From Enterobacter quasihormaechei (GTDB lineage Bacteria; Pseudomonadota; Gammaproteobacteria; Enterobacterales; Enterobacteriaceae): DNA of 64,000 nt. This document shows, piece by piece, positions 55,884-64,000 of the stretch. The notes beneath the pieces are model-generated. The model was given only the letters and a program-made list of their open reading frames with translations, did not search any database and was not told where the DNA came from. Position 1 is the first letter of the stretch; the number at the start of each line of letters is the position of its first letter. The stretch covers positions 62,001 through 126,000 of the forward strand of contig NZ_SJON01000007.1 of NCBI RefSeq assembly GCF_004331385.1. Reading direction: 5' to 3'. Both the position numbers and the translations under genes were made by a program.

Positions 55884-56759
55884 TTAGCCGTTGTTATTGC
55901 GGCTGCCAGAGCGGCGATTGCTGCTGACCTGGCTGTGACGCTTCACCGCACGGCGGATCTGATTTGCCTTCATGCGACGACGATCTTTTTCCACCGCCAC
56001 TTTCGAGGTGGTTTCTGGCGTCAGGCCAACCAAATCGCGCAGGTAGTTGGTCTGCGTCAGATCCAGTTCGGTATACCCACCGCGTGGCAGGCCTTTCGGC
56101 AGCAGAATGTCGCCATAGCGGACGCGGATCAGTCGGCTCACCTGTACGCCTACCGCTTCCCACAGACGACGAACCTCGCGGTTACGTCCTTCTGTCAGGG
56201 TTACGTTGTACCACTGGTTAATGCCTTCACCACCGGTAAACTTGATGGTTTTGAACGCCGCAGGGCCGTCTTCAAGCTGAACGCCACGCGACAGATCGCG
56301 CAGTTTGTTCTCATCAACCTGGCCGAAGACGCGCACGGCGTATTCACGCTCCACTTCACGACTCGGGTGCATCAGGCGGTTTGCCAGTTCACCATCGGTG
56401 GTGAACAGCAGCAAACCGCAGGTGTTTACGTCCAGACGCCCCACGGCAATCCAGCGGGCGCCACGCAGTTTTGGCAGACGGTCAAACACCGTCGGGCGGC
56501 CTTCCGGGTCGTTGCGGGTACACAGTTCGCCTTCCGGCTTGTAATACGCCAGTACGCGACAGATCTGTTCAGCAGACTCTTTCACGGAGATAAGATGACC
56601 GTCGATGCGGATCTTCAGCCCCGGTACGATTTCTACGCGGTCGCCGAGCGTGGCAATTTTGCCGTCCACGCTCACGCGGCCTGCTTCAATAATGGCTTCG
56701 ATTTCACGGCGCGAACCGTGGCCGGCGCGCGCCAGCACTTTCTGTAACTTCTCGCTCAT
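55884..56759 (-). CDS. rluB: RluB, 23S rRNA pseudouridine(2605) synthase
   Basis: A 291-residue pseudouridine synthase of the RsuA family. It has an N-terminal S4 RNA-binding domain ([20 protein letters not shown]), the catalytic Asp in [20 protein letters not shown], and a basic C-terminal tail rich in Arg, Ser and Asn. The E. coli enzyme modifies U2605 of 23S rRNA. It lies downstream of yciO on the same strand with a 97-bp gap. Confidence 0.96.
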   Translation of the reverse strand: MSEKLQKVLARAGHGSRREIEAIIEAGRVSVDGKIATLGDRVEIVPGLKIRIDGHLISVKESAEQICRVLAYYKPEGELCTRNDPEGRPTVFDRLPKLRGARWIAVGRLDVNTCGLLLFTTDGELANRLMHPSREVEREYAVRVFGQVDENKLRDLSRGVQLEDGPAAFKTIKFTGGEGINQWYNVTLTEGRNREVRRLWEAVGVQVSRLIRVRYGDILLPKGLPRGGYTELDLTQTNYLRDLVGLTPETTSKVAVEKDRRRMKANQIRRAVKRHSQVSSNRRSGSRNNNG

Positions 56760-56856
56760 TGAGCTTCCTCAGGTGTCGCCTTCACAGGCGTCGAATCAGG
56801 TCAAAAACAGGGCAGCGCCCTGCTTTGATGGCCGCGTAGTATATCTGCTTACACCC

Positions 56857-57477
56857 TTACAAGAAAGGCTTAACATCGCCCACGCCTTCACGAATGACTT
56901 CTGGCGCATCTTCGGTGAGATCCACCACGGTGGTCGGCTGCTGGCCGAGATAGCCGCCGTGAATAATCAGCTCCACCACCTTCTCCAGACGATCTTTGAT
57001 CTCTTCCGGGTCGGACTCGGTAAATTCACTCCCCGGCAGCATCAGCGATGTGGAGAGCATCGGCTCGCCGAGGGTTTCCAGCAGCGCCTGGGCGATCGGG
57101 TTAGACGGCACGCGCATCCCGATGGTTTTGCGTTTTTCCTGCAACAGCCGGCGCGGCACCTCTTTCGTGCCTTTCAGGATAAACGTGTAGTTACCCGGCG
57201 TGTTGTTTTTGATCAGACGAAAGGCCACGTTGTCGACGTACGCGTAGGTCGACAGCTCGGAGAGGTCGCGACACATCAGGGTAAAGTTGTGGCCATCCGG
57301 CAGCTGACGGATGCGACAGATACGCTCCATCGCCCCTTTGTCTTCGATTTTACAGCCCAGCGCGTAGCCGGAATCGGTTGGGTAGACAATTACGCCGCCT
57401 TTGCGGACGATTTCCACAGCCTGATTAATCAGGCGTGGCTGCGGGTTATCCGGATGGATATAGAAAAACTGACTCAT
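56857..57477 (-). CDS. yciO: YciO, TsaC/Sua5-like RNA-binding protein
   Basis: A 206-residue YrdC-domain protein (GGVIVYPTDSGYALGCKIED, then RVPSNPIAQALLETLGEPML). It is a paralogue of TsaC, which makes threonylcarbamoyl-AMP for tRNA modification; YciO itself is not the essential enzyme and its role is unsettled. It overlaps the rnm stop by 4 bp, so the two are coupled. Confidence 0.94.
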   Translation of the reverse strand: MSQFFYIHPDNPQPRLINQAVEIVRKGGVIVYPTDSGYALGCKIEDKGAMERICRIRQLPDGHNFTLMCRDLSELSTYAYVDNVAFRLIKNNTPGNYTFILKGTKEVPRRLLQEKRKTIGMRVPSNPIAQALLETLGEPMLSTSLMLPGSEFTESDPEEIKDRLEKVVELIIHGGYLGQQPTTVVDLTEDAPEVIREGVGDVKPFL

Positions 57478-58355
57478 ACTTCCCTCTCTTCAATTTGCTG
57501 TGGCTGTTCCCAGAGCTGCCAGACAGGCTCAACGCCCGCGGGTAACCAGAGCTTGCGCCCCAGTTCAATCCACGCGCAGGGCTGATGGAAATCTGAACCC
57601 TGTGACCCAAGCAGGCCAAACTGGCGGGCGTATGTCGCAAGCTGCGAACGCTCATTGGGAGCCTGCTGACACTGGGCAACTTCCATCGCCTCACCGCCGC
57701 ATTCAGCAAAGTGCGCCAGCAGCCTTTTCAGCCATTTAGCAGAAAGATTATACCGCCCCGGATGGGCCAGTACGGCCTTACCACCAGAATGATGAATGAC
57801 ATCAATAGCTTGTTTTATTGTACACCACTGGGGGGGAACGTATCCGGTTTTCCCGCGCGCCAGATACTTTTTAAAAACATTCGCCATGGTCGTCGCTCTA
57901 CCGGCTTCAACCAGAAAACGGGCGAAATGGCCGCGCGTTACCGCCCCGCCGTTCGCGAGCTTACGCGCGCCTTCCAGCGCACCGGGAATATGTGCCTTCT
58001 CAAGACGTTCGCCGATCATCTCTGCGCGCTGATTGCGGCGTGCTTTTTGTTCTTGCAAAAAAGCACGCATTGCCGGATGTTCTGGATCGATGTTCAGGCC
58101 AACGATATGAATTTCGTGGTTTTCCCAGAGCGTGGAGATCTCAACCCCGGGTATGAGATTTAGCGCCAGTCCGCTGCGGGCAATCTCCGCACGCGCGGCG
58201 GGGATGGCGTCGGTTGTGTCGTGATCGGTTATTGCCAGCGTGCCGACTCGCATTTCAACGGCGCGATGGACCAGGGCTTCGGGCGTCAGCAGGCCATCTG
58301 AAGCCTGCGTATGGCTGTGTAAATCATAAATTACGGCGTAGGTGGTATCGCTCAA
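57474..58355 (-). CDS. rnm: Rnm (YciV/TrpH), PHP-family 5'-3' exonuclease
   Basis: A 293-residue PHP-domain phosphoesterase. Metal-binding motifs are clear: VIYDLHSHTQASDG, TLAITDHDTTDA, GVEISTLWENHEIH, LAHPGRYN and QGSDFHQP. In E. coli it matures the 5' ends of rRNAs and degrades short oligonucleotides. A TTG start at 58355 with GGAAG before it gives exactly the E. coli length; an ATG four codons upstream (58367) lacks a ribosome site but cannot be excluded. It is divergent from the trp operon. Confidence 0.9.
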   Translation of the reverse strand: MSDTTYAVIYDLHSHTQASDGLLTPEALVHRAVEMRVGTLAITDHDTTDAIPAARAEIARSGLALNLIPGVEISTLWENHEIHIVGLNIDPEHPAMRAFLQEQKARRNQRAEMIGERLEKAHIPGALEGARKLANGGAVTRGHFARFLVEAGRATTMANVFKKYLARGKTGYVPPQWCTIKQAIDVIHHSGGKAVLAHPGRYNLSAKWLKRLLAHFAECGGEAMEVAQCQQAPNERSQLATYARQFGLLGSQGSDFHQPCAWIELGRKLWLPAGVEPVWQLWEQPQQIEEREV

Positions 58356-58431
58356 AGCACTTCCCATAACAGTCTGGAGACATCCGAAGCCCCTATGATA
58401 CCGACTTACCGTGAAATACTGAAATCAGGGG

Positions 58432-58460
58432 TTGACAACACGCCATCGAACTAGTTAACT
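58432..58460 (+). promoter_or_regulatory. trp operon promoter
   Basis: TTGACA (58432-58437), a 17-bp spacer and TTAACT (58455-58460). Transcription should start at about 58468, as in E. coli. Confidence 0.93.
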
Positions 58461-58466
58461 AGTACG
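58447..58466. promoter_or_regulatory. TrpR operator
   Basis: CGAACTAGTTAACTAGTACG overlaps the -10 box. It carries the CTAG/CTAG half-sites of the TrpR operator and looks identical to the E. coli trp operator. Confidence 0.93.
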
Positions 58467-58494
58467 CAAGTTCACACGAGAAAGGTATCTTAAA

Positions 58495-58539
58495 ATGACA
58501 GCACATTTCGCTCTGCACGGTTGGTGGCGTACTTCCTGA
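58495..58539 (+). CDS. trpL: TrpL, trp leader peptide
   Basis: A 14-residue peptide, MTAHFALHGWWRTS, with the two adjacent Trp codons that ribosomes stall on when charged tRNA-Trp is scarce. E. coli has a different N-terminal half but the same GWWRTS end. It lies between the promoter and the attenuator. Confidence 0.95.
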   Translation: MTAHFALHGWWRTS

Positions 58540-58583
58540 TCTTCGGGCAGTGTCACGCGTCTGCGAAATGCAAACAGATACCC

Positions 58584-58609
58584 GCCCGCTACCCAGCGGG
58601 CTTTTTTTT
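58584..58609 (+). terminator. trp attenuator
   Basis: GCCCGCT pairs with AGCGGGC around ACCC, followed by eight T residues. This is the 3:4 hairpin. The upstream GGGCAGTG...ATACCCGCCC segments form the alternative 2:3 antiterminator. Confidence 0.93.
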
Positions 58610-58632
58610 GAACAAAATATGAGAACAACACC

Positions 58633-60195
58633 ATGCAAACAGCCAAACCACACCTCGAACTGCTGACCTGCGAGGCGGCCTATCGCCATAACCCTACCGC
58701 GCTGTTTCATCAGGTGTGCGGCGCACGTCCCGCGACGCTGCTGCTGGAGTCTGCGGATATCGACAGCAAGGACGACCTCAAAAGCCTGCTGCTGGTTGAC
58801 AGCGCGCTGCGCATTACCGCGTTAGGTGACACCGTCACCATCAAGGCGTTGTCTGACAATGGCGCGTCGCTGCTGCCGCTGCTGGATGCGGCGCTGCCTT
58901 CAGGCATTGAAAATGAACGGCACCCGGACCTGCGTATTCTGCATTTCCCGCCGGTGAGCCAGCTGCTGGATGAAGATGCCCGCCTCTGCTCGCTGTCCGT
59001 TTTCGATGCCTTCCGCCTGCTGCAAAATCTGGTCACCGTGCCGGAAGATGAGCGCGAAGCGATGTTCTTTGGCGGGCTGTTTGCTTACGACCTGGTAGCC
59101 GGCTTTGAAGATTTACCGGCAACCGAGCAGGGCAACCGCTGCCCGGACTACTGCTTCTACCTGGCCGAAACCCTGCTGGTGATCGACCATCAGAAAAAAT
59201 ATACCCGCATCCAGGCCAGCCTGTTCACTCCGTCGGGGTCTGAGAAAAACCGCCTTGAGCAGCGCATCGCGCAACTGCAACAGCAGATGTCGGAAGCACC
59301 GCCTGCGCTGCCGGTGCAGCGCATTGAGGAGATGACCTGCGAGGTAAGTCAGACCGACGATCAATACGGCGCGGTGGTACGTCAGATGCAAAAAGCGATT
59401 CGCGCCGGGGAAATTTTCCAGGTGGTGCCGTCCCGTCGCTTCTCACTGCCCTGCCCGTCGCCGCTGGCGGCTTACGATGTGCTGAAAAAAAGCAACCCAA
59501 GCCCGTACATGTTCTTTATGCAGGACAATGACTTCACGCTGTTTGGCGCGTCGCCGGAAAGCTCCCTGAAGTACGACGCCACCAGCCGACAGATTGAGAT
59601 CTACCCGATTGCGGGCACCCGTCCACGCGGCCGTCGTGCCGATGGTTCCCTGGACCGCGATCTCGACAGCCGCATCGAACTGGAAATGCGTACCGACCAC
59701 AAAGAGCTGTCCGAGCACCTGATGCTGGTTGACCTGGCGCGTAACGATCTGGCGCGAATTTGCACGCCGGGCAGCCGTTACGTAGCGGATCTGACCAAAG
59801 TAGACCGCTACTCCTTCGTCATGCATCTGGTTTCCCGCGTGGTCGGTGAGCTGCGCCACGACCTCGACGTTCTGCATGCCTACCGCGCCTGCATGAATAT
59901 GGGCACCCTGAGCGGCGCGCCGAAGGTGCGCGCCATGCAGCTGATTGCCGAAGCGGAAGGACGCCGTCGCGGCAGCTACGGTGGTGCGGTGGGCTATTTC
60001 ACCGCTCACGGCGATCTTGATACCTGCATCGTGATCCGCTCCGCCTACGTTGAGGACGGCATTGCTACCGTCCAGGCCGGGGCCGGGATTGTTCTTGATT
60101 CTGTTCCGCAGTCTGAAGCTGACGAAACCCGCAGTAAAGCACGCGCGGTACTGCGCGCCATTGCTACCGCACACCATGCACAGGAGATTTTCTGA
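58633..60195 (+). CDS. trpE: TrpE, anthranilate synthase component I
   Basis: This protein converts chorismate to anthranilate using ammonia channelled from TrpD. Its 520 residues equal the E. coli length. The tryptophan feedback site includes LLES at residues 37-40. The chorismate-binding domain carries [34 protein letters not shown] and [15 protein letters not shown]. The stop overlaps the trpD start (TGATGG), the coupling known from E. coli. Confidence 0.98.
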   Translation: MQTAKPHLELLTCEAAYRHNPTALFHQVCGARPATLLLESADIDSKDDLKSLLLVDSALRITALGDTVTIKALSDNGASLLPLLDAALPSGIENERHPDLRILHFPPVSQLLDEDARLCSLSVFDAFRLLQNLVTVPEDEREAMFFGGLFAYDLVAGFEDLPATEQGNRCPDYCFYLAETLLVIDHQKKYTRIQASLFTPSGSEKNRLEQRIAQLQQQMSEAPPALPVQRIEEMTCEVSQTDDQYGAVVRQMQKAIRAGEIFQVVPSRRFSLPCPSPLAAYDVLKKSNPSPYMFFMQDNDFTLFGASPESSLKYDATSRQIEIYPIAGTRPRGRRADGSLDRDLDSRIELEMRTDHKELSEHLMLVDLARNDLARICTPGSRYVADLTKVDRYSFVMHLVSRVVGELRHDLDVLHAYRACMNMGTLSGAPKVRAMQLIAEAEGRRRGSYGGAVGYFTAHGDLDTCIVIRSAYVEDGIATVQAGAGIVLDSVPQSEADETRSKARAVLRAIATAHHAQEIF

Positions 60196-61790
60196 TGGCT
60201 GACATTCTGCTGCTCGATAATATCGACTCCTTTACCTACAACCTGGCAGATCAGCTGCGTGCGAATGGTCATAACGTTGTTATCTATCGCAACCACGTTC
60301 CGGCTCAGACGCTGATTGACCGTCTGGCGACCATGCAAAACCCGGTGCTGATGCTCTCCCCGGGCCCAGGCGCGCCGAGCGAAGCGGGCTGTATGCCTGA
60401 ACTGTTGACACGCATGCGCGGCAAGCTGCCGATTATCGGTATCTGCCTCGGCCACCAGGCAATCGTGGAAGCCTACGGCGGTTACGTCGGTCAGGCGGGT
60501 GAGATCCTGCATGGTAAAGCGTCGAGCATTGAACATGACGGTCAGGCGATGTTTGCCGGACTGCCGAACCCGCTTCCAGTGGCGCGTTACCACTCGCTTG
60601 TCGGCAGCAATATTCCGGCCGGGCTGACCATCAACGCCTCGTTTGAAGGAATGGTGATGGCGGTTCGTCATGATGCGGATCGCGTCTGCGGGATGCAGTT
60701 CCACCCGGAATCTATCCTGACGTCCAATGGCGCGCGCCTGCTGGAGCAAACGCTCGACTGGGCGCTGCAAAAGCTGGAGCAGACCAATACCCTGCAACCG
60801 ATTCTGGAAAAACTGTATCAGGCCCAGACCCTGAGCCAGCAGGAGAGCCACCAGCTTTTCTCCGCCGTCGTGCGGGGCGAGCTGAAGCCTGAGCAGCTGG
60901 CCGCTGCGCTGGTGAGCATGAAAGTGCGCGGCGAAAGCCCGCAGGAGATTGCCGGTGCGGCCACCGCGCTGCTGGAAAATGCCGCCCCGTTCCCGCGTCC
61001 GGACTACCAGTTTGCGGATATCGTCGGGACCGGTGGCGACGGCAGCAACAGCATCAACATTTCGACCGCCAGCGCCTTTGTGGCGGCGGCCTGCGGCCTG
61101 AAGGTGGCCAAGCACGGCAACCGCAGCGTCTCCAGCCGGTCCGGTTCGTCCGACCTGCTGGCCGCTTTCGGCATCAACCTGGACATGAACGCCGAGCGTT
61201 CCCGTGAAGCGCTGGACGATCTTGGCGTCTGCTTCCTGTTTGCGCCGAAGTACCACACCGGTTTCCGCCACGCGATGCCGGTTCGCCAGCAGCTTAAAAC
61301 CCGCACGCTGTTTAACGTGCTCGGTCCCCTCATTAACCCGGCGCACCCGCCGCTGGCGCTGATTGGCGTTTACAGCCCGGAGCTGGTGCTGCCGATTGCC
61401 GAGACGCTGCGCGTTCTGGGTTACAAACGTGCCGCCGTGGTACATAGCGGCGGAATGGATGAGGTTTCTCTGCATGCGCCTACGCTGGTGGCCGAACTGA
61501 ATAACGGTGAAGTGCTGAACTATCAGCTTGATGCCGCTGACTTCGGGTTGACCCCGTATCATCAGGATGCGCTGGCTGGCGGTACGCCGGAAGAAAACCG
61601 TGACATTCTCACGCGCTTATTACAAGGTAAAGGTGAGGCTGCCCATGAGGCCGCCGTGGCGGCCAACGTTGCCATGCTGATGCGTTTACATGGCGAGGAA
61701 GATCTGAAAGCCAACGCCCAAAAAGTTCTGGACGTACTGCGCTCCGGTGCAGCTTACGATCGCGTTACCGCACTTGCGGCAAGAGGGTAA
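60195..61790 (+). CDS. trpD: TrpD (TrpGD), glutamine amidotransferase / anthranilate phosphoribosyltransferase
   Basis: A 531-residue fusion. The N-terminal GATase domain (about 1-195) has the nucleophile Cys84 in [16 protein letters not shown] and supplies ammonia to TrpE. The C-terminal phosphoribosyltransferase domain has the PRPP-binding [15 protein letters not shown] near residue 275 and [15 protein letters not shown]. The fused form is characteristic of enterobacteria. Its start overlaps the trpE stop by 1 bp and trpC follows after 3 bp. Confidence 0.98.
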   Translation: MADILLLDNIDSFTYNLADQLRANGHNVVIYRNHVPAQTLIDRLATMQNPVLMLSPGPGAPSEAGCMPELLTRMRGKLPIIGICLGHQAIVEAYGGYVGQAGEILHGKASSIEHDGQAMFAGLPNPLPVARYHSLVGSNIPAGLTINASFEGMVMAVRHDADRVCGMQFHPESILTSNGARLLEQTLDWALQKLEQTNTLQPILEKLYQAQTLSQQESHQLFSAVVRGELKPEQLAAALVSMKVRGESPQEIAGAATALLENAAPFPRPDYQFADIVGTGGDGSNSINISTASAFVAAACGLKVAKHGNRSVSSRSGSSDLLAAFGINLDMNAERSREALDDLGVCFLFAPKYHTGFRHAMPVRQQLKTRTLFNVLGPLINPAHPPLALIGVYSPELVLPIAETLRVLGYKRAAVVHSGGMDEVSLHAPTLVAELNNGEVLNYQLDAADFGLTPYHQDALAGGTPEENRDILTRLLQGKGEAAHEAAVAANVAMLMRLHGEEDLKANAQKVLDVLRSGAAYDRVTALAARG

Positions 61791-61793
61791 ATA

Positions 61794-63152
61794 ATGCAGA
61801 CCGTTTTAGCGAAAATCGTTGCCGATAAGGCCATCTGGGTGGAAGCCCGCAAGCAACAGCAGCCGCTTGCCAGTTTCCAGAATGACGTCGTGCCGAGCAG
61901 CCGTCGTTTCTATGATGCCCTCCGGGGCGCGCGCACTGCGTTTATTCTGGAGTGTAAAAAAGCGTCTCCCTCCAGGGGTGTGATCCGTGACGATTTCGAC
62001 CCGGCGCGTATTGCCGGTATCTACAAGCATCATGCGTCTGCCATCTCCGTGCTGACGGATGAAAAATATTTCCAGGGCAGCTTTGATTTTCTGCCCGTCG
62101 TCAGCGGCATCGCCCCGCAGCCGATTCTTTGCAAAGACTTTATTATCGACCCGTATCAGATCTGGCTGGCGCGTTTTTATCAGGCCGATGCCTGCCTGCT
62201 GATGCTCTCCGTGCTCGACGACGAACAGTATCGCCAGCTCTCCGCCGTCGCGCATAGCCTGAACATGGGCGTCCTGACCGAAGTGAGCAACGAAGAGGAG
62301 CTGGAGCGCGCCATCGCGCTGGAGGCGAAAGTGGTCGGCATTAACAACCGCGATCTGCGCGACCTGTCGATTGACCTCAACCGTACGCGCCAGCTTGCGC
62401 CGCGTCTGGGCGCGGGCGTCACGGTGATCAGCGAATCCGGCATTAACAGCTACGCCCAGGTGCGCGAGCTGAGCCACTTTGCTAACGGTTTCCTGATCGG
62501 CTCCGCGATGATGGAACACGACGATCTCAATGCTGCCGTGCGCCGCGTGCTGTTGGGTGAGAACAAAGTCTGCGGCCTGACCCGCGAACAGGACGCGCAG
62601 GCCGCGTATGAAGCGGGCGCCATCTATGGAGGCCTGATCTTTGTTGAGTCCTCTCCTCGCGTGGTTAGTGAAGAGCAGGCGCGCAGGGTGATTGCGGCTG
62701 CACCACTCAGCTATGTGGGCGTATTCCGCAATGCGGATATCACCGACATTGCAGCAAAAACGGACGCGTTATCCCTGAGCGCGGTCCAGCTGCATGGCGA
62801 CGAAGATCAGGCGTATATCGATGCTCTGCGACATGTTCTGGCGCCACAGGTTCAGATCTGGAAAGCGCAGAGCGTCGGTGACACCCTGCCCGCGCGTAAC
62901 CTGAATCATGTTGATAAATACGTGCTCGACAACGGTCAGGGCGGTACGGGGCAGCGCTTCGACTGGTCGCTGCTGCGTGGAGAAGCGCTGGACAATGTCC
63001 TGCTGGCGGGGGGATTAAGCCCCGATAATTGTGTGGAAGCGGCCAAAACCGGCTGCGCCGGCCTCGATTTCAATTCAGGCGTAGAGTCCCAACCGGGCAT
63101 AAAAGACGCCAGCAAGCTGGCATCGGTATTCAAAACTCTGCGTGCATATTAA
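61794..63152 (+). CDS. trpC: TrpC (TrpCF), indole-glycerol-phosphate synthase / PRA isomerase
   Basis: A 452-residue bifunctional protein made of two TIM barrels. The N-terminal synthase (about 1-255) shows [20 protein letters not shown] and [18 protein letters not shown]. The C-terminal PRA isomerase (about 256-452) shows [12 protein letters not shown] with its catalytic Cys, [14 protein letters not shown], and [10 protein letters not shown]. Two steps of tryptophan synthesis are thus on one chain, the usual enterobacterial arrangement. Confidence 0.98.
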   Translation: MQTVLAKIVADKAIWVEARKQQQPLASFQNDVVPSSRRFYDALRGARTAFILECKKASPSRGVIRDDFDPARIAGIYKHHASAISVLTDEKYFQGSFDFLPVVSGIAPQPILCKDFIIDPYQIWLARFYQADACLLMLSVLDDEQYRQLSAVAHSLNMGVLTEVSNEEELERAIALEAKVVGINNRDLRDLSIDLNRTRQLAPRLGAGVTVISESGINSYAQVRELSHFANGFLIGSAMMEHDDLNAAVRRVLLGENKVCGLTREQDAQAAYEAGAIYGGLIFVESSPRVVSEEQARRVIAAAPLSYVGVFRNADITDIAAKTDALSLSAVQLHGDEDQAYIDALRHVLAPQVQIWKAQSVGDTLPARNLNHVDKYVLDNGQGGTGQRFDWSLLRGEALDNVLLAGGLSPDNCVEAAKTGCAGLDFNSGVESQPGIKDASKLASVFKTLRAY

Positions 63153-63162
63153 GGAAGAGAAG

Positions 63163-64000
63163 ATGACGACATTACTTAACCCGTATTTTGGTGAGTTCGG
63201 TGGGATGTACGTCCCACAAATCCTGATGCCCGCGCTGCGCCAGCTGGAAGAAGCGTTCGTGAGCGCGCAAAAAGATCCGGCGTTTCAGGCGGAGTTTACC
63301 GACCTGCTGAAAAACTACGCGGGCCGTCCGACGGCGCTGACCAAATGCCGTAACCTGACCGAAGGCACAAAAACCACGCTCTACCTTAAGCGTGAAGATC
63401 TGCTGCACGGCGGCGCGCACAAAACTAACCAGGTGCTGGGCCAGGCGCTGCTCGCTAAGCGCATGGGTAAAACCGAAATTATCGCTGAAACCGGCGCGGG
63501 CCAGCACGGCGTGGCCTCTGCCCTCGCCAGTGCCCTGCTCGGCCTGAAGTGCCGCATCTATATGGGTGCCAAAGACGTTGAGCGCCAGTCGCCGAACGTG
63601 TTCCGTATGCGTTTGATGGGCGCGGAGGTGATCCCGGTGCACAGCGGCTCCGCCACGCTGAAAGATGCCTGTAACGAAGCGCTGCGCGACTGGTCTGGCA
63701 GTTACGAAACCGCCCACTATATGCTCGGCACCGCGGCGGGCCCGCACCCGTTCCCGACCATCGTGCGCGAATTCCAGCGCATGATCGGTGAAGAGACCAA
63801 AGCGCAGATCCTTGAAAAAGAGGGTCGCCTGCCGGATGCGGTGATTGCCTGCGTCGGCGGCGGGTCTAACGCCATCGGCATGTTTGCCGATTTTATCGAC
63901 GAAACCCGCGTTGGGCTGATTGGCGTCGAGCCTGCCGGTCACGGCATTGAAACGGGCGAGCACGGCGCGCCGCTGAAGCATGGCCGCGTGGGGATCTACT
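63163..64000 (+). CDS. trpB: TrpB, tryptophan synthase beta chain (partial)
   Basis: The first 279 codons are inside the window; the right edge removes the last third. The PLP lysine is Lys87 in [13 protein letters not shown], and the PLP phosphate loop GGGSNAIG is present near residue 232. AGGAAGAGAAG precedes the start, 10 bp after trpC. It condenses indole with serine. trpA should follow beyond the edge. Confidence 0.97.
   Translation, partial: MTTLLNPYFGEFGGMYVPQILMPALRQLEEAFVSAQKDPAFQAEFTDLLKNYAGRPTALTKCRNLTEGTKTTLYLKREDLLHGGAHKTNQVLGQALLAKRMGKTEIIAETGAGQHGVASALASALLGLKCRIYMGAKDVERQSPNVFRMRLMGAEVIPVHSGSATLKDACNEALRDWSGSYETAHYMLGTAAGPHPFPTIVREFQRMIGEETKAQILEKEGRLPDAVIACVGGGSNAIGMFADFIDETRVGLIGVEPAGHGIETGEHGAPLKHGRVGIY

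Overview
The window is chromosomal DNA from an enterobacterium of the Enterobacter/Lelliottia type. From position 2881 to the right edge nearly every gene has a clear Escherichia coli counterpart in the same relative order (mppA-mpaA-ycjG-tpx-tyrR-ycjF-ycjX-ycjW-ompG-ycj operon-psp-sap-fabI-yciW-rnb-yciZ-yciT-osmB-yciH-pyrF-lapBA-pgpB-ribA-acnA-ymiC/ymiA/yciX-cysB-topA-yciN-sohB-yciK-btuR-rluB-yciO-rnm-trpLEDCB). Protein lengths match E. coli, but the sequences differ enough to mean another genus. The 14-residue trp leader peptide also differs from that of E. coli. The species cannot be fixed without a search. I saw no tRNA, rRNA, IS element or CRISPR array.

Layout. (1) 1-2270, minus strand: the start of a type VI secretion cluster, tssB-tssC-tssK, with tssK cut by the left edge. 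An AT-rich stretch of about 600 bp separates it from mppA. (2) 2881-6350: murein-peptide recycling genes mppA, mpaA and ycjG, followed by tpx and tyrR. (3) 8651-11097: ycjF/ycjX. (4) 11253-24994: the LacI-type regulator ycjW and, on the opposite strand, a glucoside utilisation cluster, ycjM-N-O-P-Q-R-S-T-pgmB-ycjV, then ompG. It holds two phosphorylases, a complete ABC importer, a 3-keto-glucoside oxidation/epimerisation module, beta-phosphoglucomutase and a porin. (5) 25179-27861: phage-shock operon pspABCD with divergent pspF and a sigma-54 promoter. (6) 27950-33229: sapABCDF. (7) 33226-34366: a divergent TetR-regulator/RidA-family pair absent from the E. coli locus, with two palindromic operators between the genes. 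(8) 34627-40449: fabI, yciW, rnb, a 3' remnant of the c-di-GMP phosphodiesterase gene pdeR, yciZ, yciT and osmB. (9) 40555-49731: pyrimidine, LPS-assembly, riboflavin, aconitase and cysteine-regulator genes, including three very small genes. (10) 49918-58355: topA to rnm. (11) 58432-64000: the trp promoter, attenuator and trpE-D-C-B, with trpB cut by the right edge.

Points beyond ordinary annotation. An identical 14-bp LacI-type palindrome lies at the predicted start point of the ycjM promoter and again inside ycjT just upstream of pgmB. The pdeR gene is reduced to about 46 terminal codons. pspE and the puu cluster are missing from their E. coli positions. The TetR/RidA pair looks like a self-contained locally acquired unit. 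An 18-bp perfect palindrome between cysB and ymiA is unexplained. I found no convincing wholly new system; the TetR/RidA module and the YcjW operator pair are the best leads.
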